64,000 bases of DNA from Herbidospora galbida (GTDB taxonomy: Bacteria > Actinomycetota > Actinomycetes > Streptosporangiales > Streptosporangiaceae), in NCBI RefSeq assembly GCF_005233835.1, contig NZ_SZQA01000004.1:62001-126000 (forward strand). The letters run 5' to 3'. The position numbers and the translations under genes are program-made. Below, one piece after another: positions 27,434-35,829 of this stretch (position 1 is its first letter; each line of letters opens with the position of its first letter). Below the pieces are notes generated by a model. It was not told the origin of the DNA and did not search any database. It was given only the letters and a program-made list of their open reading frames with translations.

Positions 27434-27463
27434 AAGGCCCGGCGGATATCCGCCGGGCCTTTT
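27434..27463 (+). terminator. Rho-independent terminator after FilP-like gene
   Basis: AAGGCCCGGCGGAT and ATCCGCCGGGCCTT form a perfect 28-bp palindrome followed by TT-CTC. It lies 44 bp after the coiled-coil gene. Confidence 0.85.
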
Positions 27464-27515
27464 CTCGTGTGTCCCCGTGCCGGTCGTCGGCCGCATGTCA
27501 CCGGCGCGACCGGGT

Positions 27516-27579
27516 GGCGCCGGATGCGGCGGGCACTGCGTGCGGCGGGCGGCGCCGGAGTGGGCGGAGCCGTAACGGA
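27516..27579 (+). repeat. 64-bp dispersed repeat, copy 3
   Basis: It begins GGCGCCGGATGCGGCG and ends GTGGGCGGAGCCGTAACGGA, collinear with copy 1. It abuts the stop codon of the convergent minus-strand regulator gene (27584). Confidence 0.8.
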
Positions 27580-27583
27580 AGGA

Positions 27584-28531
27584 CTAGATCCAGCCCTTGC
27601 GCGCGGCCTGCACCCCCGCCTGGAAGCGGCCCGTCGCGCCCAGCCTGCTCAGGAGGGTCGCGATGCGGCGGCGCAGGGTGCGCTCCGACATGCCCAACTG
27701 GCGGAGGATCGCCTCGTCCTTCATGCCGACCGCGAGGAGTTCGAGGATCTGCTGGTCGACGCCGTCGATCGCGCCCGTGCCGTTGCCCCACACCGGGGAG
27801 GCCTCGCGCCAGAGGGTCTCGAAGAGGGCGACGAGGGCGTTGGTGAGGGCGCTGCGTCCGACCACTACCGAGGTGAACCGGACCCCTTCCTCCCGGTCGG
27901 TGAGCGGCAGCAGCGCGGTGGAGCGGTCGACCAGGATGAGCTTGATGGGGACTTCGGCCAGTATCCGGGCCTGCTCCCCCAGTGCGGTCACCTGGCGGAT
28001 CTCGTCGAGCTTCTTGGGTATGTCGAGCACCAGCGAGGAGTAGAGCGCCCGCACCCGCACGCCCCGGGCGAGCGCGGCCGACTCGGCGTCGATCGAGGTG
28101 CCGCTGGTGGCGTAGGGCGGGGTGTCGATGGCGAGGATCTCTTCCTGCGCCTGCGCGGCCAGTTCGGCGACCTTGCGCCCGGCGGCGGCGGCCCCTTCGA
28201 CGACCTCGATGACCCGCCCGGGGTCGGCCCGCAGCAGGCCTTCCTGGAAGTCGGTGGCCAGTTCCTCGGCCTCGACGGCGAGCCGGTCGAGTTCGGCGCG
28301 GCGGCGCCTGATCGCCGACCCGATCGCCATGCGGGGGTCGGCGGGCCGGAACCCGGACAGGGGGTCGGACTCCATGAGACCGGTCTCCTGCAGACGGGCC
28401 AGCGCGGCCCCGACGGTCTCCGGCGAGGACTCGAGGCGGCGGGCCGCCTCGTCCGGCGTGATCTTGGGGTCACGCAGGAGGAGCCGGTAGAGGCGCTCTT
28501 CGAGGGAGCTCAGGCCGATGGCTTCCCACAT
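27584..28531 (-). CDS. TrmB/LuxR-type transcriptional regulator
   Basis: A 315-residue regulator. The N-terminal winged helix (LSSLEERLYRLLLRDPKITPDEAARRLESSPETVGAALARLQ, shown in part) resembles TrmB, the middle is a sensor-like domain (EEILAIDTPPYATSG, ARGVRVRALYSS), and the C-terminus is a LuxR/GerE helix-turn-helix (DQQILELLAVGMKDEAILRQLGMSERTLRRRIATLL). This combination is common in Streptomyces and its relatives near secondary metabolism or mobile loci. I start at ATG 28531; an extension to ATG 28594 would add 21 residues with a CxxC-x11-CxxC pattern but has poor GC at third positions. Confidence 0.82.
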   Translation of the reverse strand: MWEAIGLSSLEERLYRLLLRDPKITPDEAARRLESSPETVGAALARLQETGLMESDPLSGFRPADPRMAIGSAIRRRRAELDRLAVEAEELATDFQEGLLRADPGRVIEVVEGAAAAGRKVAELAAQAQEEILAIDTPPYATSGTSIDAESAALARGVRVRALYSSLVLDIPKKLDEIRQVTALGEQARILAEVPIKLILVDRSTALLPLTDREEGVRFTSVVVGRSALTNALVALFETLWREASPVWGNGTGAIDGVDQQILELLAVGMKDEAILRQLGMSERTLRRRIATLLSRLGATGRFQAGVQAARKGWI

Positions 28532-28664
28532 GGGACAACCTTGGCAGATTCCGGTCACTGACCGGTACCGGCCACCACAATTCGCGCAATCCATGCGGAA
28601 TTCACGTCATCGTTGAAGCGTCTTCAGACCGGTCGCGCCGGTCCTTGAGGGAGGAAGACAGGTT

Positions 28665-28700
28665 CGGCCGGCGTTGAGGGAGGCGCCGGCCGTTCTTTTT
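28665..28700 (+). terminator. Plus-strand intrinsic terminator with no plus-strand gene
   Basis: CGGCCGGCG and CGCCGGCCG arms with a 10-nt loop are followed by TTCTTTTT. Both neighbouring genes are on the minus strand. The 10-mer TTGAGGGAGG occurs in the loop and again 30 bp before it. Confidence 0.6.
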
Positions 28701-28718
28701 GCCGGCGAACACCAGACC

Positions 28719-29114
28719 TCACATGGGCGCGTCGACCACTGCGTAGACCACCTTGCCGCCGGTGACGGGCCAGCGGTAGCCCCAGCGCCGGGTCAGCACC
28801 CCGACGAGCATGAGCCCCCGGCCGCCGATGTCGTCGGGGCCCGGGTCGAGCAGCCGCGGCGGCAGGCGCTCGCCGTCCCAGACCTCCACGACGACCGCGC
28901 CGCCGGCCCGGTAGACGCCCAGGCCGACCTGGCCGCCGGGCTCGCTCACCTTCACCGCGTTGGAGATCAGTTCCGCCGTGACCAGTTCGGTCGCGCCCGC
29001 CAGATCGGTCAGGCCCCAATCGGCGAGCAGGGCGCGGACCCGGTCGCGGGCCAGTGCGGCCGACCTCGGATGAGCGGGGAATAGTTCGTATCGCGTCGCG
29101 ACTTCGAGTGCCAT
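28719..29114 (-). CDS. SpoIIAB-like ATP-binding protein (HATPase_c_2)
   Basis: A 131-residue GHKL-type ATPase domain without any other module. The N-box ELVTAELISNAVKVS (about 43-57), G1 box VEVWDGERLPP and G2 box DIGGRGLMLVGVL are present. Many such stand-alone anti-sigma-like kinases exist in actinomycetes. Its gene is divergent from an XRE regulator 195 bp away, the pairing seen in AbaA-like regulatory clusters, where the third partner (a DUF397 protein) is missing here. Confidence 0.82.
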   Translation of the reverse strand: MALEVATRYELFPAHPRSAALARDRVRALLADWGLTDLAGATELVTAELISNAVKVSEPGGQVGLGVYRAGGAVVVEVWDGERLPPRLLDPGPDDIGGRGLMLVGVLTRRWGYRWPVTGGKVVYAVVDAPM

Positions 29115-29242
29115 GTGCGCATACCACCCGCCCGATCGAAAGCCTCGTTCTACGGCATTTGCCTCGAGGATTTACATTTCGCCGCTTGCCATATTCCTGA
29201 GCGTAAGCATCTCTACACTCGGAGTCAGCGTCCATTCACCGG

Positions 29243-29275
29243 CTGTCCAGTCGTGTCCGGTCAAGGACAGGACAG
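29243..29275. promoter_or_regulatory. TGTCC/GGACA repeats upstream of XRE regulator
   Basis: CTGTCC at 29243 pairs with GGACAG at 29265; TGTCC recurs in between at 29255 and a further GACAG follows. These repeats in the 195-bp divergent gap could be the operator of the XRE regulator. Confidence 0.35.
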
Positions 29276-29309
29276 CGTTCCCCCCTGACGGCAGGGAGCT
29301 GTGCGCACT

Positions 29310-30515
29310 ATGGAGTCATTCGGGGAGGCGCTTCGCCGCCTGAGAGGCGACCTCTCCATTCGTGGCCTCGCCCGCCGGGCCAACTGTTCTCCCAGTTACA
29401 TCTCCGCGCTCGAATTCGGGAAGAACATCCCGAGTTCGGCAGTGGTGTCGGCCTTGGATGCCGCACTGGGAGCCGGCGGTGAACTGATCAGGCTGCACGA
29501 CATGGAGGTGGGTCCGACGGAACGAAGAGAGGCGCTTGGCCTGATCGGAGTCGTGCTGGGGGGCGTGTCCGGGGCCCTTCCGGCGACCGACGGGCTGGAA
29601 CGCATCCGGATGCTGGTCGAACGCCGTCTGGGCGGTCCCGACCTGGGGTTCTGGGAAGAGGTCGCCTGGGAGCACGCCCACGGAGTCGGCGCCCACCCGG
29701 CCACCGACGGAATAGGGCGTCTGTCGGCCGACGTCCTGGCGCTGGAGACGGCGCTGACCCACGTCAAGGGCAACCCGCCGGCCTGGGCGCGGGTGCGCAC
29801 CCGGCTGCTCTACCTGCTGGCCTACGCGCTCGGCTCGGCCGGGCGGGAGCACGAGTCGCGGCACTGGTGGGCCGCCGCCCGCCGCGCCGCCGTCGCGGCG
29901 GGCGACGACATGCGGGCGTTCGTCGCCGCGCAGGAGGCCATCCAGGCCCTGTACGAGAAGAGGCCCCTCACCCTGGTGCTCTCGCGGGCCGGGCAGGCCC
30001 TCGCCGACGACCGCCCCTCGGTGGCACGGGCCCGCGCCCTGGGCGCACGGGCGCACGCGAAGGTGCTGCTGGGCGACCTCGCGGCGGCCTACGCCGACCT
30101 CGACGAGCAGGCCCGGGTCTTCGACCGCCTGCCCAGCGAGGTCACCGGCGACGCCGCCTCGGCCGAGGGCTGGCCGGTCACCCGCCTGCTGCACAGCCGC
30201 TCCCTCGTCTACACCCTGGCCGGGCATCCCGGCGCCGCGGCCGCCCAGGCGGAGGCCGTCGCGGCCTACCCGCCCGGTGCGGTCAGACCGGTCGCCCAGA
30301 TCAGAATGCACGAGGCGATGTCGGCGATACGCGGCGGCGAGGTGGTGGCCGGGCTCGCGCACGCGGAGAGGGCGCTGACGGTCGCGCAATCTGCCGGATA
30401 TTCCCACTATGTGGGGCAACTGGCGACTATGGTCGCGGATCAGGCGCCGGCCGGACACGAGGCACTGCACTCCTTCCGCGACCGGGTCGCCGGCTTACGC
30501 GGAGGCATGTCGTGA
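29310..30515 (+). CDS. XRE-family regulator with TPR-like C-terminus
   Basis: A 401-residue regulator. The N-terminal helix-turn-helix is FGEALRRLRGDLSIRGLARRANCSPSYISALEFGKNIPSS (about residues 3-42). The rest (about 130-400) is a series of helical pairs rich in Ala, with tandem helical segments such as ALGSAGREHESRHWWAAARR, characteristic of TPR-type sensor domains. ATG 29310 follows AGGGAG by 11 bp; GTG 29301 would lie almost on that site. It overlaps a GNAT gene by 4 bp, so both are translated together. Confidence 0.85.
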   Translation: MESFGEALRRLRGDLSIRGLARRANCSPSYISALEFGKNIPSSAVVSALDAALGAGGELIRLHDMEVGPTERREALGLIGVVLGGVSGALPATDGLERIRMLVERRLGGPDLGFWEEVAWEHAHGVGAHPATDGIGRLSADVLALETALTHVKGNPPAWARVRTRLLYLLAYALGSAGREHESRHWWAAARRAAVAAGDDMRAFVAAQEAIQALYEKRPLTLVLSRAGQALADDRPSVARARALGARAHAKVLLGDLAAAYADLDEQARVFDRLPSEVTGDAASAEGWPVTRLLHSRSLVYTLAGHPGAAAAQAEAVAAYPPGAVRPVAQIRMHEAMSAIRGGEVVAGLAHAERALTVAQSAGYSHYVGQLATMVADQAPAGHEALHSFRDRVAGLRGGMS

Positions 30516-31039
30516 ACGTCATCTTCACCCACCTGACCGGCCCCGACGCGGCCGTCGTCGTCGACGACGACTACACCGCCGTCTACACCCTCATCAGGGC
30601 CGAACCCCCGTACAACTCGGGCCCCCTCTACCACCCCGACCGCTATCGCGAACGGACCGGAAACCAGCTCGACCGCCCCGGCTTCACCCTGGTCGCCGTC
30701 GAAGACGGACCGACGCTGGCGGGCTTCGCCTTCGGCTTCACCATGCCGGCCGGCCGCTGGTGGGGCGGCGACACCACCCCCGGCCCGCCCGAGGTGGTCG
30801 CGGCCGACAAGTTCGCGGTGATCGAACTGAACCTGCGGATCGAATATCGCGGCCGGGGCATCGGCAAACGCCTTCTGGGCGAACTGCTCGACGGGCGCAC
30901 CGAGCCCTACGCGACGCTGCTGTCGCTACCGGAGGCGGCGGCCCACGACATCTACGAGCACTGGGGCTGGAAAGTGGCGGGCACCTGCCGCCCGGCCCCC
31001 GACACGATGCTCGCCGACGTCATGGTCTTGACCCGCTGA
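30512..31039 (+). CDS. GNAT family N-acetyltransferase
   Basis: A 175-residue acetyltransferase starting at GTG 30512, which overlaps the XRE stop (GTGA). Motif A is IEYRGRGIGKRLLGELLDGR (about residues 111-130), and the substrate end has LPEAAAHDIYEHWGWKVAG. The substrate is unknown. Its 3' end overlaps the convergent hydrolase gene by 20 bp. Confidence 0.83.
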   Translation: MNVIFTHLTGPDAAVVVDDDYTAVYTLIRAEPPYNSGPLYHPDRYRERTGNQLDRPGFTLVAVEDGPTLAGFAFGFTMPAGRWWGGDTTPGPPEVVAADKFAVIELNLRIEYRGRGIGKRLLGELLDGRTEPYATLLSLPEAAAHDIYEHWGWKVAGTCRPAPDTMLADVMVLTR

Positions 31040-31802
31040 AGGGGATCTGCTCGGCCAGGAAGCCCGCCACCTCGCGGTTGAAGGTTTCCGGAGTCTCGAT
31101 CGCCGACAGGTGGCCGGTGTGGCCGATCACCACCAGGCGGGCGTCGGGGAGGGCCTTGGTCATGGCCTCGGCGTCGCCTACTGGGGTGATCTTGTCTTCG
31201 TCGCCCGCGATGACCAATGCCGGCACGTTCAGGCCGCGCAGGGTGTCGAAGGAGTCGGGGCGGGCGGCCATGGCGCGCTGGGCCCAGGCCGCCGCCGGTG
31301 CCGGGGCCGAGCCGACCAGGCCGCGTACGCGGCCGACGACCATGCCTCGGCGTTCCAGTGACGTCGAGCCGAGCAAGTTGGGGACCGTGTCGAGGAGGTC
31401 GCCGCCGTCGAGGAGCCGTTGCGCGATCGTCTCGCGGTTGGCGGCGGCCTCCGGTGTGTCGGCGGAGGCCTTGGTGTTGGCCAGGATCACCCCCGACAGC
31501 CGCCCGGGATGACGCCGGGCCAGCGCCATCGCCACGTAGCCGCCCATGGACAGGCCGCCGACCACGGCCCTCTCCAGACCGAGGGTGTCGAGGAGCTCGG
31601 CCACGTCGTCGGCCATGGCGTCGACCGACGGTTCGTCGTCGCCGAGCCGTGAGCCGCCGAAGCCGCGCAGGTCGGGCGTGATGACGTGGGCGCCGGCGGC
31701 GAGGCCGCCGCGTTGGGCGAGCCACATCGCCGATGACAGCGGGAAGGCGTGCAGCAGCACGAGCGGGACGCCGGTGCCGGCCGTCCGGGTATACAACTTC
31801 AC
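31020..31802 (-). CDS. Alpha/beta hydrolase
   Basis: A 260-residue hydrolase of the classical fold. The oxyanion strand is LVLLHAFPLSS, the nucleophile elbow is GGLSMGGYVA (Ser about 93), Asp is in IAGDEDKITPV and His in GHTGHLSAIETP. The pattern resembles 3-oxoadipate enol-lactonase/BPHL relatives; the substrate is not known. It is 19 bp after the preceding minus-strand hydrolase gene, so the two probably form an operon. Confidence 0.85.
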   Translation of the reverse strand: MKLYTRTAGTGVPLVLLHAFPLSSAMWLAQRGGLAAGAHVITPDLRGFGGSRLGDDEPSVDAMADDVAELLDTLGLERAVVGGLSMGGYVAMALARRHPGRLSGVILANTKASADTPEAAANRETIAQRLLDGGDLLDTVPNLLGSTSLERRGMVVGRVRGLVGSAPAPAAAWAQRAMAARPDSFDTLRGLNVPALVIAGDEDKITPVGDAEAMTKALPDARLVVIGHTGHLSAIETPETFNREVAGFLAEQIPFSGSRP

Positions 31803-31820
31803 CGCGTCACCGTAACCCCG

Positions 31821-32525
31821 TCAGACCTCCGTGGGGAGCGGGACTGCCGACGGGTTGAGCCGCCGGACGATGTGGTCGAGGACGATCCGGACGTACGGCT
31901 CCCCCACCCACAGGTGCTTGGCGCCGTCGACGCCGACGACCTCGGCCTGCGGCACCCGCTTGAAACGGTCGGCCGCCTCGGCGGGACGCAGGTAGTCGTC
32001 GAACTCGGGCACCAGGGCGACCAGCGGCCGGCCGAACTCGGCCCAGGCGTCGAGGTCGGCGTCGGTGGCCCGCTTGAGCGGCGGCGACAGTAGGATCGCG
32101 CCCTCGACCAGCGGGTCGCGGCCCCACCGCAGCGCCAGTTCGGTGCCGAACGACCAGCCGAGCAGCCACGGCCGGGGCAGGTCGTTGAACTCGGCGAACT
32201 CCAGAGCGGCGGCGACGTCGAGCCGCTCCCCCACGCCCTCTTCGAACGCGCCCTGGGAGGTGCCGCGCTCGGAGGAGGTGCCGCGGGTGTTGAACCGCAG
32301 CACCGCGACGTCGGCCAGGGCGGGCAGCCGGAACGACGCCTTGCGCAGCACGTGGCTGTCCATCATGCCGCCGTGGGTCGGCAGTGGGTGGAGACAGATC
32401 AGCGTGGCGACCGGCGGCGCGCTCTCGGGCACCGCCAGCTCACCGACCAGGGTCAGTTCGTCGGCGGTCTGCAACTCGATGTCGGTGCGGCGGGCAGGCA
32501 GCACCGTCGAGGCCCGGATCTCCAC
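31821..32525 (-). CDS. Alpha/beta hydrolase (dienelactone-hydrolase-like)
   Basis: A 234-residue alpha/beta hydrolase. LICLHPLPTHGGMMDSHV follows the second strand, RFNTRGTSSERG is the typical arginine-glycine segment, LLGWSFGTELALRWG carries the nucleophile Ser and VDGAKHLWVGEP the histidine; Asp is probably in PEFDDYLRP. The KANL3/YqiA-like layout is seen in lipid- or peptide-ester hydrolases. It precedes the other hydrolase and follows the small zinc protein on the same strand with 16 bp between. Confidence 0.82.
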   Translation of the reverse strand: MEIRASTVLPARRTDIELQTADELTLVGELAVPESAPPVATLICLHPLPTHGGMMDSHVLRKASFRLPALADVAVLRFNTRGTSSERGTSQGAFEEGVGERLDVAAALEFAEFNDLPRPWLLGWSFGTELALRWGRDPLVEGAILLSPPLKRATDADLDAWAEFGRPLVALVPEFDDYLRPAEAADRFKRVPQAEVVGVDGAKHLWVGEPYVRIVLDHIVRRLNPSAVPLPTEV

Positions 32526-32541
32526 TGTCGTCGTCTCCTCT

Positions 32542-32835
32542 TCAGTAGCGGGTGCGGCCGGGGCCGCGGTTGAGGCGGTTGCGCCAGCAGGCGGTGTGCC
32601 AGTGGCGGCGCTCCTCCTCGCCGCCGGCCCAGTGGGGCCAGCTCACGATGTGGGGAACGCCCGGACGGATCGCCTGATCACATCCGGGGCATCGGTAGGG
32701 CCGGTCGGCGGAACCGCCGGTGACCGTGCGGACCAGCCAGTCGCCGTCGGCGGCCTCCTCGACGCGGTCGACCCCGGAGGGACGCAGGGGCCCTTTGGGG
32801 AACTCGTCGGCTCGGCGGGCACGGCGGGGGCTCAT
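32542..32835 (-). CDS. Small putative zinc-binding protein
   Basis: A 97-residue basic protein. Its C-terminal half holds YRCPGCDQAIRPGVPHIV, then RRHWHTACWRNRL, a CxxC...HxxC arrangement like a treble-clef zinc knuckle. It has no recognised family name to me. The start is ATG 32835, 5 bp after the 3-hydroxyacyl-CoA dehydrogenase stop, so it is co-transcribed with that gene. Confidence 0.7.
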   Translation of the reverse strand: MSPRRARRADEFPKGPLRPSGVDRVEEAADGDWLVRTVTGGSADRPYRCPGCDQAIRPGVPHIVSWPHWAGGEEERRHWHTACWRNRLNRGPGRTRY

Positions 32836-32840
32836 ACGTC

Positions 32841-33884
32841 CTATTCTTCCAGCTCGGGAAAACTGTCGAGCGAGCGCATCCGCAGGGCGGCGATGGTCTC
32901 GAACGGTCCCGACCGGTAGCCGCAGCCCAGCTTCATGGCCTCGTCGATGTCGTCCTGGGAGGCGTAGCCGCTGTTCGCCATCTCGATGGCGTCGACCAGG
33001 TAGGGCCGCAGCAGCACCATGGCGTCGAAGCCCTCCTCCGTCCCGGGCTTCCCGTCGTAGAAGCCGCCGCCCGACTTGCGGCCCAGGCGGCCCCGCGCGA
33101 CGAGGTCGGCGAGGATCCTGGCCGGTTCGTGCCGGGGGTCGCCGCCGTCGCGGTGGAGCACGGCGCAGATCTCGTACGCCGTGTCGAGCCCGATCAGGTC
33201 GAGCAGCGCGAAGGGGCCCATCGGCAGCCCGGCCTGGACGACCATCGCGGTGTCGATCACCTCCTTGGAGGCCACCCCCTGGTCGAGCAGCTGACAGGCG
33301 TGGTTGAGGTAGCCGAGCAGCAGCCGGTTGACCACGAAGCCGGGCCGGTCGCCGACGACCACGGGGCGTTTGCCGATGGCGCGGGCGAGGGCCGCGACCT
33401 CGTCGGTGACGGTGCTGTGGGCCGTACCGATCACCTCGACGAGCCGCATGACCGGCGCCGGGTTGAAGAAGTGCAGGCCCACGACCCGCGAGGGCCGGCC
33501 GGTGTGCGCGGCGAGCTCGGTGACGCTGAGGGACGAGGTGTTGGTGGCCAGGATCGCCGACGGCTTGCAGACCCGGTCGAGGTCGGCGAACAGGGGGAGC
33601 TTGAGCTCCATGAGCTCGGGGATCGCCTCGACGACGAGGTCGGCCTCGGCGAAGGCGGCCCGGTCGGTCGACAGGGTGATCCGGGCGAGGATCGCCGCCT
33701 GCTCCTCCGGGGTGAGCCGCCCCCGCTCGACGGCCCGGCCGGTCGACCTCTCCAGGTGCCCGCGACCGCGCGCCAGCGCCGCCTCGTCGGCCTCCACGCC
33801 GACGACCGCGAGCCCCGCGCGGGCGAAGACCTCGGCGATGCCCGCCCCCATCGTGCCGAGCCCGGCAACCCCCACCGTCTCCAC
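32841..33884 (-). CDS. 3-hydroxybutyryl-CoA dehydrogenase
   Basis: A 347-residue NAD(P)-dependent dehydrogenase of butyryl-CoA metabolism. The Rossmann motif is VGVAGLGTMGAGIAEVFARAG (positions 4 onward, GxGxxG). The catalytic His-Glu pair appears in VVGLHFFNPAPVMRLVEVI, and the helical C-terminal domain has GDRPGFVVNRLLLGYLNHA and LDLIGLDTAYEI. An additional C-terminal segment of about 60 residues continues after the usual end (RKSGGGFYDG). It heads a minus-strand operon with the zinc-binding protein and two hydrolases. Confidence 0.93.
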   Translation of the reverse strand: METVGVAGLGTMGAGIAEVFARAGLAVVGVEADEAALARGRGHLERSTGRAVERGRLTPEEQAAILARITLSTDRAAFAEADLVVEAIPELMELKLPLFADLDRVCKPSAILATNTSSLSVTELAAHTGRPSRVVGLHFFNPAPVMRLVEVIGTAHSTVTDEVAALARAIGKRPVVVGDRPGFVVNRLLLGYLNHACQLLDQGVASKEVIDTAMVVQAGLPMGPFALLDLIGLDTAYEICAVLHRDGGDPRHEPARILADLVARGRLGRKSGGGFYDGKPGTEEGFDAMVLLRPYLVDAIEMANSGYASQDDIDEAMKLGCGYRSGPFETIAALRMRSLDSFPELEE

Positions 33885-33940
33885 GAGACCACCTCCGGCT
33901 CCGAGTCTCCCAGAGCCGCTTTCGCCGGTAAGGTTCGGGC

Positions 33941-34603
33941 ATGCGGCTGGTCATCGCGCGATGCAGCGTGGATTACGTGGGACGGTTGACGGCACACCTG
34001 CCGATGGCGCCCAGGCTCATCCTCATCAAGGCCGACGGCAGCGTGTCGATCCACTGCGACGACCGCGCCTTCAAGCCCCTGAACTGGATGAACCCGCCTT
34101 GCAAGATCCGTGAGGACGACGGCACCTGGACGGTCACCCACAGCAAGACCGGCGAGAAGCTGATCCTCACGATGGACGAGATCATGCACGACTCCAAGCA
34201 CGAGCTCGGCGTCGACCCCGGCCTGCAGAAAGACGGCGTGGAGGCCCACCTGCAGGAGCTCCTGGCCGAGCACATCACCACCCTGGGCGCCGGCTACACG
34301 CTGGTCCGGCGTGAATACATGACCGCGATCGGCCCGGTCGACATCCTCTGCCGCGACCAGAGCGGCGCGACGGTCGCCGTCGAGATCAAGCGCCGGGGCG
34401 AGATCGACGGCGTCGAGCAGCTCACCCGCTACCTCGAACTGCTCAACCGCGATCCCCTGCTCGCGCCGGTACGCGGCGTCTTCGCCGCCCAGGAGATCAA
34501 GCCCCAGGCCAAGGTGCTGGCCATGGACCGGGGCATCGACTGCGTGACCCTCGACTACGACGGCCTGCGCGGCATCGAACCCGAGAACCCCACCCTCTTC
34601 TGA
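33941..34603 (+). CDS. nucS: Mismatch-specific endonuclease NucS
   Basis: A 220-residue NucS/EndoMS. It has the N-terminal DNA-binding beta-sandwich ([20 protein letters not shown]) and a RecB-like nuclease domain with the catalytic residues Asp in GPVDILCRD and Glu-Ile-Lys in VAVEIKRRG. Actinobacteria lacking MutS/MutL use this enzyme to cut both strands at mismatches, together with the beta-clamp. It is monocistronic and divergent from the dehydrogenase operon. Confidence 0.96.
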   Translation: MRLVIARCSVDYVGRLTAHLPMAPRLILIKADGSVSIHCDDRAFKPLNWMNPPCKIREDDGTWTVTHSKTGEKLILTMDEIMHDSKHELGVDPGLQKDGVEAHLQELLAEHITTLGAGYTLVRREYMTAIGPVDILCRDQSGATVAVEIKRRGEIDGVEQLTRYLELLNRDPLLAPVRGVFAAQEIKPQAKVLAMDRGIDCVTLDYDGLRGIEPENPTLF

Positions 34604-34609
34604 GCGGCG

Positions 34610-34904
34610 TCAGGCCGACCGGTCGCGCAGGATCGCGACGCCGGGGCCGTCGAGGTCGTCGAGGAAGGCCGGGCGCCCGGTCATCGCCATGATCAGCGCC
34701 AGCGTCGGCCCGGTGACGAGCGCGCCCGAGCCGGTCGCGAAGTCGCCGTCGGCCGCCTCCAGCCGCAGGCCGCCGATGCGGCCCTTGGCCTCGACGACCA
34801 TGTCGCTGCCCGCGTAATAACCGGCCACCAGGGTCAGCGCCGGCGAGGTCGCCGGCCAGGGCGGCCCGTTCGGCGTGGACGAGTGGCCAGATCTCCGACT
34901 TCAT
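34610..34904 (-). pseudogene. Deleted remnant of a TIGR03083/MDMPI-like gene
   Basis: The first 21 codons (MKSEIWPLVHAERAALAGDL) are the family N-terminus. They run directly, in a different frame, into the C-terminal part TLVAGYYAGSDMVVEAK ... GVAILRDRSA. The middle (about 120-140 residues with the metal-binding region in intact homologues) is missing and the frame shifts at the junction near 34840. I infer a single internal deletion that inactivated a maleylpyruvate-isomerase-like (mycothiol-dependent) protein. No other start rescues the downstream frame except a short 72-codon one. Confidence 0.75.
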
Positions 34905-34998
34905 CACCTTCGTCACCCTAGATGTCCATCGTTCGGAGGACATCGCGGTCGACCGGCCGGAGGTCCCCGGGGGCCGCGATTTCGCGGACGCTTTACCC

Positions 34999-35829
34999 AT
35001 GACGACAGCGATCCACGTTCGCGGCCTGACCAAGCGTTACGGTGAGGTCCAGGCCGTCGGGGGCCTGGACCTCGACATACACACCGGCGAGGTGTTCGCC
35101 ATCCTCGGCCCCAACGGCGCCGGGAAGTCCACCACGGTGGAGATCCTCGAGGGCTACCGCAAGCGCGACGCCGGCGAGGTCTCCGTCCTCGGCGTCGACC
35201 CGGGACAGGCCACCAGCGCGTGGCGGGCCAGGGTCGGCATCGTGCTGCAGACCGCCAACGACGCCGCCGAGCTCACGGTCCGCGAGACGGTCCGCCACTT
35301 CGCCCGCTACTACCCCCACAGCAAGGACCCCGACGAGGTCATCGCCAAGGTCGGGCTGACCGACAAGGCCGGGGCCCGGATCCGCCAGCTCTCCGGCGGC
35401 CAGCGCCGTAGGGTCGACGTCGCCCTGGGCATCGTCGGCCGCCCCGAACTGGTCTTCCTCGACGAGCCCACGACCGGCTTCGACCCGGAGGCCCGCCGGC
35501 AGTTCTGGGACCTCATCAGGTCGCTGGCCGCCGAGGGCACCACGATCGTGCTGACCACCCACTACCTCGACGAGGCCGAGGCGCTCGCCGACCGGGTGGC
35601 GGTCATCGCGAAGGGACGCATCGTCGCCGAGGGCACCCCCCAGACGCTGGGCGGACGCGCCACCGCCAGCGCCCGTGTCACCTGGGCCGACGGCTACGCC
35701 GAGACCGACACCCCCACCGCGCTCGTGCGCACCCTCGCCGACAAGTACGACGGCGAGATCCCCGGCCTGCAGATCGTGCGGCCCTCCCTCGAAGACATCT
35801 ACCTGGACCTGATCGGGGACGCCCAGTGA
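34999..35829 (+). CDS. ABC-2 transporter ATP-binding protein (DrrA-like)
   Basis: A 276-residue ABC ATPase. Walker A is GPNGAGKSTTVEIL, the Q-loop follows RVGIVLQTAND, the signature is QLSGGQRRRVDVALG, Walker B is LVFLDEPTTGFDP, and the switch histidine is in TTHYLDEAEALAD. It resembles DrrA-type exporters. Its stop overlaps the permease start by 4 bp. First gene of quartet 1: ATPase, permease, histidine kinase, response regulator. Confidence 0.93.
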   Translation: MTTAIHVRGLTKRYGEVQAVGGLDLDIHTGEVFAILGPNGAGKSTTVEILEGYRKRDAGEVSVLGVDPGQATSAWRARVGIVLQTANDAAELTVRETVRHFARYYPHSKDPDEVIAKVGLTDKAGARIRQLSGGQRRRVDVALGIVGRPELVFLDEPTTGFDPEARRQFWDLIRSLAAEGTTIVLTTHYLDEAEALADRVAVIAKGRIVAEGTPQTLGGRATASARVTWADGYAETDTPTALVRTLADKYDGEIPGLQIVRPSLEDIYLDLIGDAQ

